Shown: piece by piece, positions 49,492 through 57,991 of the stretch
Position numbering within the stretch: the first letter of the stretch is position 1
How the letters are laid out: every line of letters begins with the position of its first letter
Virus record (IMG/VR): IMGVR_UViG_3300035698_011646
Coordinates: 1 to 60,372 of that record
Length of the DNA stretch: 60,372 nucleotides
From: a virus
Strand: one strand, 5' to 3'
Translations under genes and position numbers: made by a program
The notes under the pieces: generated by a model
Seen by the model: the letters and a program-made list of their open reading frames with translations, nothing else
What the model was told of the DNA's origin: nothing
Database searches by the model: none

Positions 49492-50564
49492 TTGGAAACG
49501 CTTACCAGCAATACGGCATATATACCGGCTCAGAACCGCTGTTTAACGATCTGCGGCAGGCCTATAGTACGTATGGTGTAACGCACGTCTTGTCTTTGGA
49601 CCGGGACGTAGCGACTCGCGTTAAGCAGAGGATTGTCCAAGCTGGCATACCAATGCAGCAAGTGGTTTATCATATAGACCCGGGAACCCCAGCTGGACAG
49701 GCGTCACAATTTTTTAATGAGGCTCTGTCCTACTTTGCCAACGTTCCTATTCTAGTGCATTGCCGGGCAGGAAAGGACCGCACAGGGTTTGCGATTGCGT
49801 CTTTCCTTATCAAGTCTGGACGAATGAACTCGTGTAAAGCCATCGAAGACGTAACGAAAAAGCTAGGTTACGGAACAGGCGGCATATCTCCGGTAGCAAA
49901 GAACAGTATGGATAGGGTACTGGGCTGCTCTCAAGATCAAAGGGCCGATCAGAACACCGTCGAAGACATTGCTTCGGAGATGAGAGATGAATTTGCACAT
50001 CAACAAGGCGCTCAATCGGCCGGTACAGTTGATGGTGGTTACTGGGCAGACAACATAGGGTTTGGCAACAACTGGAGCGATCCAGACGCATCTTATCCTG
50101 GAGGCACCGTGGGTACCAACATTAGAGAAGCCAGAAAAAGGTTATGGAAGAGAATAATAAGGGTTGCCAAAGACAAGATACCCGGAGGGTTGTCGGACGA
50201 CAAGGTGCCTGAGTTCAAAGACGGGCAGTTGCAAAAGGGTATCAAGGTAGAGATGGAGCACACGGATGATAAAGAAATAGCTAGGGAAATAGCTCTTGAT
50301 CACCTTGTTGAGGACTCAGAATATTACGATAAGTTGGCAGAGATGGAGGGAGATAAGAATGACTCTTTCCTTGGTGGCGGCCCACAGGGGTCTCCAACGG
50401 CCGACGCATTGCCTTCCGGTGTAGGGGCACCTGCTATTCCAGGAGTAGGCATGCATGACAACTACACCGGGCAGTCTTCGTACATGAACCAATCTAGCGG
50501 TGCTCCTGGAGCACCAAACGCCGCTGGCCCCGTAATGCCGGCACAACCGAACTTAATGGGATGA
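49488..50564 (+). CDS. tyrosine/dual-specificity phosphatase fused to a DUF5661-like domain
   Basis: 358 aa. The N-terminal 150 residues are a cysteine phosphatase: VTHVLSLD, then the P-loop HCRAGKDRTG (C92, R98). The centre is Gly/Asp/Ser-rich. Residues about 225-285 (DKIPGGLSDDKVPEF, GIKVEMEHTDDKEIAREIAL, DHLVEDSEYYDKL) match DUF5661, found in many phage structural regions. A Gly/Pro/Ser-rich tail ends the protein. The catalytic Cys and Arg are intact; the target of dephosphorylation is unknown. Confidence 0.78.
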   Translation: MIGNAYQQYGIYTGSEPLFNDLRQAYSTYGVTHVLSLDRDVATRVKQRIVQAGIPMQQVVYHIDPGTPAGQASQFFNEALSYFANVPILVHCRAGKDRTGFAIASFLIKSGRMNSCKAIEDVTKKLGYGTGGISPVAKNSMDRVLGCSQDQRADQNTVEDIASEMRDEFAHQQGAQSAGTVDGGYWADNIGFGNNWSDPDASYPGGTVGTNIREARKRLWKRIIRVAKDKIPGGLSDDKVPEFKDGQLQKGIKVEMEHTDDKEIAREIALDHLVEDSEYYDKLAEMEGDKNDSFLGGGPQGSPTADALPSGVGAPAIPGVGMHDNYTGQSSYMNQSSGAPGAPNAAGPVMPAQPNLMG

Positions 50565-50594
50565 TATCAATTTTGTGGTATTAATATTGTTACT

Positions 50595-51233
50595 ATGTCT
50601 TTAGAGAAACTTGCAGAAACCATTGAAATGTCAATTGACATTCCCGAGTCGGATAAAAAGATCGCGGCCAGGGCAGTGTTGCATTTTGAAAAGCTAGTGA
50701 GAAAATTAACTGCTCTAAACAAGCATTTAAACGCCATGTATAATCCTTTTAAGGAATATCAGCAGGTGTCGCAAGAGTCTATAATGAAATACCGTGGTGC
50801 GGTTTGGCAATTTTTAAAGCAAATTCGTGAGAATTTTGAGAATATAAGAGAGATGGCCATCTTATGTGTACGAGATATGAGTCACTTTGCCACCGACACA
50901 CACATCACGGAACTTATTAGTACTTTCACTGACGATTTTGGTGATATAGAAGATCAGGTAGTTTCATTATTGCATGTATTATCCAACTGGGACCACCCTA
51001 GTTACAGGGATAATGTAGTTTCAGCTATGGAAAATCTAAAAAAAGAGGTAGCTGAACTAAGAAAACTAATTTATGATCGGGTCATTGACCACATAAATAC
51101 CAATATTCTTGTAAAAAATTGGGTAGACGAAGTAGATGGCGATTTAAGTTCTTCGATAAAAAAACGGGAACCTTTGATTTCCCGCCTGTATCGTGAACGT
51201 GAAGAGAAAGTAGAACAGATAGTGGGTGATTGA
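50595..51233 (+). CDS. hypothetical helical protein
   Basis: 212 aa, almost fully helical with heptad-like spacing (SAMENLKKEVAELRKLIYDR). Probably coiled coil and oligomeric. Not recognised. A short gap upstream contains TATTAATATTG. Confidence 0.65.
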   Translation: MSLEKLAETIEMSIDIPESDKKIAARAVLHFEKLVRKLTALNKHLNAMYNPFKEYQQVSQESIMKYRGAVWQFLKQIRENFENIREMAILCVRDMSHFATDTHITELISTFTDDFGDIEDQVVSLLHVLSNWDHPSYRDNVVSAMENLKKEVAELRKLIYDRVIDHINTNILVKNWVDEVDGDLSSSIKKREPLISRLYREREEKVEQIVGD

Positions 51234-51235
51234 TT

Positions 51236-51388
51236 ATGCCATTAATTAAAACAGGCGAAGCCGAAATCTTAGATGTATTGCCGGAAAACGATCCCGGACG
51301 TGATGATAAGGAAGCTCGTCAAGCAATGTCTCAAGCGTCAGAAGAAATGACGAAGAATTCTTTAAATAATAACACGGAGCGGCGATAA
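51236..51388 (+). CDS. small hypothetical protein (50 aa)
   Basis: ATG 51236, 2 nt after the previous stop, and TAATG overlap with the protease gene. Encodes MPLIKTGEAEILDVLPENDP and an acidic/polar remainder. The tight packing on both sides supports it as a real gene. Function unknown. Confidence 0.6.
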   Translation: MPLIKTGEAEILDVLPENDPGRDDKEARQAMSQASEEMTKNSLNNNTERR

Positions 51389-54300
51389 TGGACAGATTAC
51401 CAATTGTTAAAATAGCGGAAGCTGTAATCACGCCGGAAGATATTAGAGTTGATGCGGCAGAGAAAGACGATCCTGAAATCATTCAGTATTTCAAGAAAAC
51501 AGCTGCGGATTTAAAGGCAATCGCACCGAAAGCTAAGGACTTCCTTTACTTTACCTGTATCATGATGCACGCAGCAGAGTCTGCGTTATTGGATGAGGAA
51601 GGAAATGTAAAGAAGACTGCCGGTGGCGAAGAATTATCTGCAAAATGGGACGAAAGAAAAGATGGTTCCTGGGTATGGTCTTGCAATGACGCAAGCGTAA
51701 TGCCATACAAGAATTCTAATAATGACATTTTCCCGGAGAAAGAATTAAAGAAGGCTTATAATAAATGGATTGGCAAGCCATTATGTTTAGATCATCAGTC
51801 TTCTTCTGTAGAAATGATCCGTGGTGTCATTGTTGATACAGTATATGATGAGAAAAAGAAAAGAATTATTGCCCTGTGTGCTTTAGATAAGAAGAATTAT
51901 CCAGATTTAGCACGTAAGGTTGCTAGTGGATATGCGGCATCCGTCTCCATGGGGACGGCAGTTGGCCGAGCTATTTGCACCGAAAAGGGTTGTCACCGTG
52001 TAGCCAGAATAGAGTCAGACTTCTGTGAACACATGCGTGCCAAGTCCTGCTACGGTGAGATTAACGTTGATTTATCACCAATTGAACTATCATTGGTAGT
52101 CAATGGTGCCGATCCAAAGGCAAAAATTCTCCGAATTATTGCCGCAGCCGATACTATTGCTGACTATGTTGACAAAAAAGCAGTAGACGAAGCTGGTGAG
52201 CAAAAGCTTTCTGTAGACGAAGCTTCTGATCTAATTAAGAAATTAGAAGCGAATATCGCAGAAATAAAAGAATTAGTAGGTGACAATTTACCATTATCTA
52301 GTGAAGGTGATGAAGCCGATGTAGCGGACCCACCTTATGGTCAGCCCGGAAGAGGTTCCCTAAATATGGCAGTATCGGAAACTTCGGAAGTCGCTGGCAA
52401 CTCTCCTCAGGCACCGGGATCAGCTCGATATGCTCAGGAGGTATCTGAGATTTTAGAAAGACTCAGAGAAAAAGTGGGACAGCTAGATAAATTTATCAAT
52501 AAAATGGCTTCTGTTAAAGAGAGTAATAACAACACTTCTAACGAGGATACAAAGATGGCTAACGAAAAGAGAGCATATTTTCAGGGTGGCGGCGGAGTAA
52601 ATGAACCAACTCCGGGCCAAGTTAAATATCCTAAGGAAGACGCCGATAGCATTCGGAACAACCAGGACAAGCAATTGAACGGCCAAATGGACACTGGCCC
52701 GGTCGATGGCATGCACCCCGGTTATGACTCTTTCGGTGAGTCTGAAGAGGAACGCAAGCGTAGACTTCAGCATTTAGCGGCCGATGCTGAGGGACGTAAA
52801 ATTCGTCGTGAAGCAGCTATGGACAAAGCCAAAGAACTGATTAATCAGAAACGTGAGGCTTACTACCAGGGCGGCGGCGATGTAAATGAGCCAACCCCAG
52901 GGAAGCCAAAGTATGAAAAGGAAGACTCGGATAGCATCCGCAATAACCAGGACAGGCAAATGGAAGGTGCCCCTCCATTCCCGGGCGTTGGTAAGACGAC
53001 TGGTCTGTATGGAGACGACGAAGCTACCAAGAAAAAGCTTCTGCGTGCCAAACTAAATGCTCGTTTTGTCAAGGCAGCCAATCCTGATGGCTCTGATAAC
53101 CTGGCCGGCTCTCGCTGGGATATTTATGAGAAAGGTGATGGCGCCCGCAAACTGGTTTTGTCGGCTACCGTAGAAGAGTTGGTTGGAAAGGACAGAGTAG
53201 GCTCTCTATACTCTGCAATCGCCACCAAGAATTACGGTTCCAAGATGATGGAAACCATTCGCAGTGAGGGGCTAGCTGCCGCTCATAACATTTTCAAGAG
53301 CGCTCAGGTAGGTCCAGCCGCAGCCGGTCCAGCTGCTGCTCCAGCCGGTCCCGTTGATATGGGTGGTGCTGCGCCTGCTCCTGCCGATGCCGGTGCTCCA
53401 GCTCCTGGTCCAGATGAGGACATGGAGTATGGTGGAGAGTCCGGAAGCCCAGTTGACCAAATCCGCGACATTTCTCGTGAATTAGGAAACTTACAGGCTG
53501 ATTTAGAGAAGGCAGTAGATGCTCTGGACGAGGAAGGCGGCGAACCAGAAATGGGCCCGGAAATGGGCCCAGAAATGGGAGAGGAGGTTGCTACTGCTTC
53601 CGTTTCTCTGCCTGCCATTGGTAAACTTCTAGGACCAACTTTAAGGAAAGGTTTAAAGCAGGCCAGTGCTGAAATCGAAGACGTGAAGGACGAACTCAAG
53701 CTTATTGAGACCGTTTATAGCGAGGCTTTAGATGACAGCAATGCGTCTCTGGTGTCCGAGCTAGTGAAAGACGCTCAGGCTGATGTAAATGGCGTTAAGA
53801 AGAATGCATACAAGATGATGGCATCGTTTGTAAGGTACGCCCGAGGAACCGATGCTATTTCGAAGATGGCACAATCTGAAGAGATACCACCGGATCATAC
53901 GCCCGGATCAAAGGCTCCGCCAATACCAGAAGAGGCGCCACCAGAGGCTCCGCCAATACCAGAAGAGGCGCCAGTTCCACTAGGAGATGTAGGTATGGCA
54001 GACACATTAGAAGCATTATTAGCAGACGACGCCATGGCCGACGATCTTGGTTACGCTAAGGATAAGGACGAGGACGACGAGGACGAGGATGACAAGAAGG
54101 ACAAGCCCAAGAAGGGGCAGCCTCCGTGGCTAAAGAAGGACAAGAAGGAGGACGACGACGAAAAGGATGACGAAGAGGACGACGAAGAGGACGAGAATGA
54201 TGCGATGGACCCTGCTGTGCAGGACAAGTTGGTTGAGTTATTGGCCAATTCTTCGCGTGAAGACCGTGATGCTCTTCGTGTCAAACTCGCTCAGCAAGGC

Positions 54301-54978
54301 ATCCAGTTCTCTGACATGTTGCAGAAGGCCCATCCGGGCGGTGGCATGACCACTCAATTGGATGTTAAGCCAGAAGGCGATTTGGCCAAGGTTGAGACTC
54401 TTCCCGAGGCACACGACAGGCACATGGATGTAGCTACTGCTCCGCCACGTAATATTCGTGATGCTGCTGAGAAGATTAACATGCTGGTAACAGCTGGTGA
54501 AATCGACCCAGAGAAAGACTTCCCCGCCCTTATTGCTGAAGGTTTGGACCCGCAGGCTGTTGCTTATTGGAAGAGTCTATGGGGCCAGGCTAAGGATCCC
54601 GAGGCTAGCAAGTTCGTTACCGATATGGTAAAGGATTACAAGGTCAAGCAGGCCAGTGACAACCGTCAAGAACTACAGGTCAAGATTGCCCGAGCTTATG
54701 AGTTGGCTTATGGCATAGCAGAGCGCGGATTTATAGCCCGTCAACCTGAAGCCTTGCGTCAGCAAGTAGATAAGATCCTGAACTACAGTGATGAGAACTT
54801 CGAACACCTGAAGCACATCATTGGTCGGCTGCCCGTAAAGCAGGCCTCCGTACCAGAGTGTGGCGTCCAGGACTCGTCTCTTCACGTAGAGGCAGCCGCT
54901 GCCGTGCCCATGGGTAACGAAAGCACTGCGGACCTAACCAATCTATTTGAGCAAGCATTTAACGGCCGCAAGTACTAA
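51388..54978 (+). CDS. head maturation protease-like domain fused to long scaffold-like region
   Basis: 1196 aa. The N-terminal 230 residues resemble phage prohead proteases: KPLCLDHQSSSVEMIRGVIV (H136 candidate), GYAASVSMGTAVG (S187 candidate), followed by a Cys/His group (CTEKGCHRV and FCEHM) seen in this protease type. The remainder is long, acidic and disordered, with a duplicated segment (residues about 395-435 and 490-530), Pro/Ala-rich stretches, a K/D/E-rich region (about 890-930) and a helical C-terminus. It could be a self-cleaving protease-scaffold precursor. Catalytic assignment is by pattern only. Confidence 0.68.
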   Translation: MDRLPIVKIAEAVITPEDIRVDAAEKDDPEIIQYFKKTAADLKAIAPKAKDFLYFTCIMMHAAESALLDEEGNVKKTAGGEELSAKWDERKDGSWVWSCNDASVMPYKNSNNDIFPEKELKKAYNKWIGKPLCLDHQSSSVEMIRGVIVDTVYDEKKKRIIALCALDKKNYPDLARKVASGYAASVSMGTAVGRAICTEKGCHRVARIESDFCEHMRAKSCYGEINVDLSPIELSLVVNGADPKAKILRIIAAADTIADYVDKKAVDEAGEQKLSVDEASDLIKKLEANIAEIKELVGDNLPLSSEGDEADVADPPYGQPGRGSLNMAVSETSEVAGNSPQAPGSARYAQEVSEILERLREKVGQLDKFINKMASVKESNNNTSNEDTKMANEKRAYFQGGGGVNEPTPGQVKYPKEDADSIRNNQDKQLNGQMDTGPVDGMHPGYDSFGESEEERKRRLQHLAADAEGRKIRREAAMDKAKELINQKREAYYQGGGDVNEPTPGKPKYEKEDSDSIRNNQDRQMEGAPPFPGVGKTTGLYGDDEATKKKLLRAKLNARFVKAANPDGSDNLAGSRWDIYEKGDGARKLVLSATVEELVGKDRVGSLYSAIATKNYGSKMMETIRSEGLAAAHNIFKSAQVGPAAAGPAAAPAGPVDMGGAAPAPADAGAPAPGPDEDMEYGGESGSPVDQIRDISRELGNLQADLEKAVDALDEEGGEPEMGPEMGPEMGEEVATASVSLPAIGKLLGPTLRKGLKQASAEIEDVKDELKLIETVYSEALDDSNASLVSELVKDAQADVNGVKKNAYKMMASFVRYARGTDAISKMAQSEEIPPDHTPGSKAPPIPEEAPPEAPPIPEEAPVPLGDVGMADTLEALLADDAMADDLGYAKDKDEDDEDEDDKKDKPKKGQPPWLKKDKKEDDDEKDDEEDDEEDENDAMDPAVQDKLVELLANSSREDRDALRVKLAQQGIQFSDMLQKAHPGGGMTTQLDVKPEGDLAKVETLPEAHDRHMDVATAPPRNIRDAAEKINMLVTAGEIDPEKDFPALIAEGLDPQAVAYWKSLWGQAKDPEASKFVTDMVKDYKVKQASDNRQELQVKIARAYELAYGIAERGFIARQPEALRQQVDKILNYSDENFEHLKHIIGRLPVKQASVPECGVQDSSLHVEAAAAVPMGNESTADLTNLFEQAFNGRKY
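52566..52970 (+). repeat. duplicated segment within the protease/scaffold gene
   Basis: Two copies of a roughly 40-codon unit, at about 52566-52688 and 52851-52970. They code AYFQGGGGVNEPTPG and AYYQGGGDVNEPTPG, each followed by KEDxDSIRNNQD. The third-position differences show an old duplication. Confidence 0.8.
53913..53973 (+). repeat. 28-bp tandem direct repeat (33-bp period)
   Basis: GGCTCCGCCAATACCAGAAG and the next 8 bases occur at 53913-53940 and again at 53946-53973. Codes APPIPEEAP twice; in-frame length variation is possible. Confidence 0.85.
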
Positions 54979-54984
54979 TTAGGC

Positions 54985-55008
54985 TGGGGTCGGCTACGGC
55001 CGGCCCCA
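54985..55008 (+). terminator. strong GC hairpin with UACG tetraloop (weak terminator or processing site)
   Basis: TGGGGTCGGC pairs with GCCGGCCCCA (one G-U) around TACG, a very stable C(UACG)G loop. The following tail TCTTAAACAATTTTTAAT has only a distant T-run, so partial termination or mRNA stabilisation after the large protease/scaffold gene is likely. Confidence 0.6.
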
Positions 55009-55040
55009 TCTTAAACAATTTTTAATAGGGGTATTATACC

Positions 55041-56501
55041 ATGTTAAGGGACTCTAATCTAGGAAATTCTGTAGCTGTTGAAATGGATCGGCTTTTGTCT
55101 GATCAGGAGTTTCAATCCAAATTCGACAAGCCTAAACTAGCCCAAGAATATGAAGCGGCTCTGAACCCAGACCCTTCTTACAAGGCGTTCGTCCGTATTG
55201 CGAAGAAAAAAGAAGACGACAAGGACGAAGATAAAGAAGAGAAGGGTAGGGGTAGAGGCGGTAAAGGCAAGGGCAAGGAGAACGGCTTTGGCTTTGGTTT
55301 CGGCAAGAAAGATAAAGAAGACAAAGAGTGTAAGAAAGATAAGAAAGATAAGAAAGATAAGAAAGATAAGAAAGATAAGAAAGACAAGGAAAACGAGGCA
55401 TTAGCATTCAAGTACATCGTAAATACCCTTACTACGACTTCTGAGGCTTTGGATAACATGGGGCTCCCCAAGAGCGCCACAATAACCTTAGCTCTTATCA
55501 ATGGTCTTATTAAAGAGGCGGCTACGGTAAAGCTGGGTCAAAAGGAAGATATTATAGAGGAAATAACCAAGCGTATGAAAGGTAGTGCCCCCGGAGAGAT
55601 GTTAGACTTAGACTTCGAAGAGGATATAGACGAAGATGACCCCGACATGCCGATAGACGGGATTGATAGTATGACCATGGAAGAGGATGAGGAAACTGAA
55701 GAGGGATCGCCAGGTGACCTGCCAGATGCCGAGGAGCTTGGCGGCATATTAGACGCCAATGACTCAGACTCCACCAGGAAGCTGGAATGGGTCGTGCGTG
55801 CCCTTCAATTCCCTCCATGGAATATGACAGCAACGGAGCAGCAAATTGTTGATAGGTTTGGCGACAGATTTATTAATATGCATTCCAAAGAAGATATTGC
55901 GAGGGCGTATTATCACCAGGCTAAACCCATGACCGATGCGAATGATGAGCGTGGCGTTCCCCCGATGCCACGACCTCAACGTCCAGCTGTCCCGAAGGCT
56001 CCTGAAAAGGGACAGGTCAAGGCACCGCCAAAGACTGAGAAGGGTCGCTTGCCAGACATGCCTTGGACGGATGCTAACGATGCTAAAGATGAAACCTCTT
56101 CACATAGAGTTGAGGTAAAGCGTCCTCCGATGAAAGAGAAGTATAAGGAAACGAAGGAAACGGAACGCAAGCGTCATGAAAAAGATGACATTCCTACCGA
56201 TATGTCAAGAATGAACCGGCCAAAGTACGACTCCAATGACGCTTATGACGGCGTTGGACAGCTTGTATATGCGGCAGTTAAAGCTCTGAACCAGAAAGGC
56301 CATCGAGTAACGGCAGCTCAGGTTATGGCTAGATTAGGCAAAGAAAACGTTGTGGCAATGGCCCGGAAGTTTGATGACCCAGAGGCTATCGTCAGAGCAT
56401 ACATTAGAGCATACATTGGCGCAAACGACTCCAATAACATTCAGGACAAAGAGGTAATTGCTCTTTTCAACAAAGTTAATGAGTGGGTTAAAAAGTCGTG
56501 A
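55041..56501 (+). CDS. structural-block protein with KKD repeats and recurring AND motifs
   Basis: 486 aa. An N-terminal segment (SVAVEMDRLLSDQEF) resembles the starts of the next two genes. Then a highly charged region with GRGRGGKGKGKENGFGFGFG and a (KKD)n tract, a helical hairpin (TLTTTSEALDNMGLPKSATI), an acidic region, and a C-terminal helical domain. The short motif (D/A)ND recurs five times (LDANDSDS, TDANDERG, TDANDAKD, YDSNDAYD, GANDSNN). Not recognised. Confidence 0.65.
   Translation: MLRDSNLGNSVAVEMDRLLSDQEFQSKFDKPKLAQEYEAALNPDPSYKAFVRIAKKKEDDKDEDKEEKGRGRGGKGKGKENGFGFGFGKKDKEDKECKKDKKDKKDKKDKKDKKDKENEALAFKYIVNTLTTTSEALDNMGLPKSATITLALINGLIKEAATVKLGQKEDIIEEITKRMKGSAPGEMLDLDFEEDIDEDDPDMPIDGIDSMTMEEDEETEEGSPGDLPDAEELGGILDANDSDSTRKLEWVVRALQFPPWNMTATEQQIVDRFGDRFINMHSKEDIARAYYHQAKPMTDANDERGVPPMPRPQRPAVPKAPEKGQVKAPPKTEKGRLPDMPWTDANDAKDETSSHRVEVKRPPMKEKYKETKETERKRHEKDDIPTDMSRMNRPKYDSNDAYDGVGQLVYAAVKALNQKGHRVTAAQVMARLGKENVVAMARKFDDPEAIVRAYIRAYIGANDSNNIQDKEVIALFNKVNEWVKKS
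55332..55385 (+). repeat. 9-bp tandem repeat
   Basis: AAGAAAGAT occurs five times in a row (55332-55376), plus a sixth unit with one change. It codes KKD and can vary in length without breaking the frame. Confidence 0.9.
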
Positions 56502-56716
56502 TCCCATATCGCACAAATGATACAGCCGATGAATTGGCTATTCTCATGGATCGCGCTTTAAATGCAGATGCAGCTGAGCAGAATACCAGTGCGGGTAGTA
56601 TAAATGAAGGCTTAGTTTGTTTGACCCGGGCAGCAGATATCCTAGAGGGCCTGCAAGAACGCCAAGCCTCCGAAGCTATAACTGTAATAATTGAAAAGTT
56701 AGCAGGTGGAAAATAA
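56498..56716 (+). CDS. hypothetical small protein of the helical-hairpin group
   Basis: 72 aa, GTG start overlapping the previous stop. TADELAILMDRALNAD followed by LTRAADILEGLQERQASEAI. Looks like a minimal paralogue of the neighbouring proteins. Function unknown. Confidence 0.6.
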   Translation: MIPYRTNDTADELAILMDRALNADAAEQNTSAGSINEGLVCLTRAADILEGLQERQASEAITVIIEKLAGGK

Positions 56717-57123
56717 TGTTTGAACGCGACAAAGTAGGAGAAGAAATCCTAATAGAAATGGATAAGAACCTCCGTAGAAATGCGTTCGAAGATGATGTGC
56801 GTAAAGATAGGGAACGTTTAGAGGCTGTATCACTATTACATAAAGCCGCGGAATGTTTCGAGCAGTCTGGGTTAGCTAATGAGGCAGAGGCAATTACACG
56901 AGTAGCACAATTTGTTGTTGTAGCAAAAGACCCAGCTACTGATGGGCTCACGCCCCAAAAAGAAGTAGGTAACCTGAAGCAACACGGGCATCAATTAAAT
57001 CTAGCACCCGAAATAGCATCCACAGCAAAAAAGCCAGAATATGATGATGAAGCATCGGTCGAATGTGGTGATGAAGATGACGCGAATGATTTCGAAGGTT
57101 TGAAGAATATGTGGGAGTTTTAA
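56716..57123 (+). CDS. hypothetical protein of the helical-hairpin group
   Basis: 135 aa, sharing the plan of the previous gene (VGEEILIEMDKNLRRN, then LLHKAAECFEQSGLANEAEA). The C-terminal tail is acidic with DDANDFEG. One-base overlap with the upstream gene; terminator follows. Function unknown. Confidence 0.62.
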   Translation: MFERDKVGEEILIEMDKNLRRNAFEDDVRKDRERLEAVSLLHKAAECFEQSGLANEAEAITRVAQFVVVAKDPATDGLTPQKEVGNLKQHGHQLNLAPEIASTAKKPEYDDEASVECGDEDDANDFEGLKNMWEF

Positions 57124-57161
57124 TTAATTTATATAGAACAAGATAAATTATAAGATTATGG

Positions 57162-57190
57162 GCTCCCCCGTGCAAGCGGGGGAGCTTTTT
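57162..57190 (+). terminator. rho-independent terminator
   Basis: GCTCCCCCG and CGGGGGAGC form a 9-bp stem around TGCAAG, followed by TTTTTAT. The strongest terminator in the virion block, placed just before the homing endonuclease gene. Confidence 0.92.
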
Positions 57191-57218
57191 ATGGACGTAA
57201 ACATTTAGGGTAGTAAAT

Positions 57219-57962
57219 ATGGGTAAGTTAGGAATAAATGAACTTAGGCAAAATAAAAACGAAATAATGCTGGGATACAAAGAGGGGCAATCTACACATA
57301 AGCTTGCGAAAAAATACAATACGTTTCCGGCACAAATAAATAAGTTATTAAGAGAAAATAAAATTTCATTGCGGCCGGCGAATATAAAAAACGATATTGA
57401 GTTAAGCGGTGAGTTTGGTGAGATTTTGGATGGGTGGTTGCTGGGAGACGGACATATAGCCAGCGTGGGAATACAGGCGTATTTTTCTTTAGCTTCAAAA
57501 TATGAAGAATATATAAAATATGCCATTAAATTATTTGAGCGAAATGGTATCGCGTGCAAACAGTATTGCGCCGTCCAATTTGATAAAACTTATTATCGTA
57601 TGCATTCAAAAAGCACTCTACAATTAGGTGAATTACATCGCAGGTGGTATATTAAAAAGAAGAAAATAGTTCCAAAAGATATTGAATTGGCGCCAGATTT
57701 AATTAAACACTGGATAATGGATGACGGAACTTATGATAGAAATAAAGGACATTTACGTTTATGCACTAATGGGTTTAAACCAGAAGAGTGCGATATGTTG
57801 GCCGTGATGTTGAATAAATTTTTGGGAGTCACTGATATTCATACCATCGAAAAAAAGGTTAACACAACTAGGATATATCTGTCAAGGAATAGCACATTAG
57901 TGCTATATAAAAGGGTAGGGGCGTTGCCTGTGGTTTGTTTTAATTATAAGATGCCTCAATAA
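57219..57962 (+). CDS. LAGLIDADG homing endonuclease, free-standing
   Basis: 247 aa. N-terminal HTH (QSTHKLAKKYNTFPAQINKL) and two LAGLIDADG helices (ILDGWLLGDGHI; HWIMDDGTYD). Very AT-rich compared with its neighbours. Inserted in the gap between a terminator and the decoration-like gene, so it interrupts no reading frame. It differs in domain order from the endonuclease at 1348, whose HTH is C-terminal. Confidence 0.88.
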   Translation: MGKLGINELRQNKNEIMLGYKEGQSTHKLAKKYNTFPAQINKLLRENKISLRPANIKNDIELSGEFGEILDGWLLGDGHIASVGIQAYFSLASKYEEYIKYAIKLFERNGIACKQYCAVQFDKTYYRMHSKSTLQLGELHRRWYIKKKKIVPKDIELAPDLIKHWIMDDGTYDRNKGHLRLCTNGFKPEECDMLAVMLNKFLGVTDIHTIEKKVNTTRIYLSRNSTLVLYKRVGALPVVCFNYKMPQ

Positions 57963-57991
57963 TAACATAAATAAAAATTAGGTAAAACATT

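Noticed and set aside
52575-52595. TEV protease-like YFQG site
   Set aside because: Only the YFQG part matches and the second copy reads YYQG; chance resemblance within a repeat.
55332-55385. CRISPR-like repeat
   Set aside because: The repeat is a 9-bp in-frame coding tandem without spacers.
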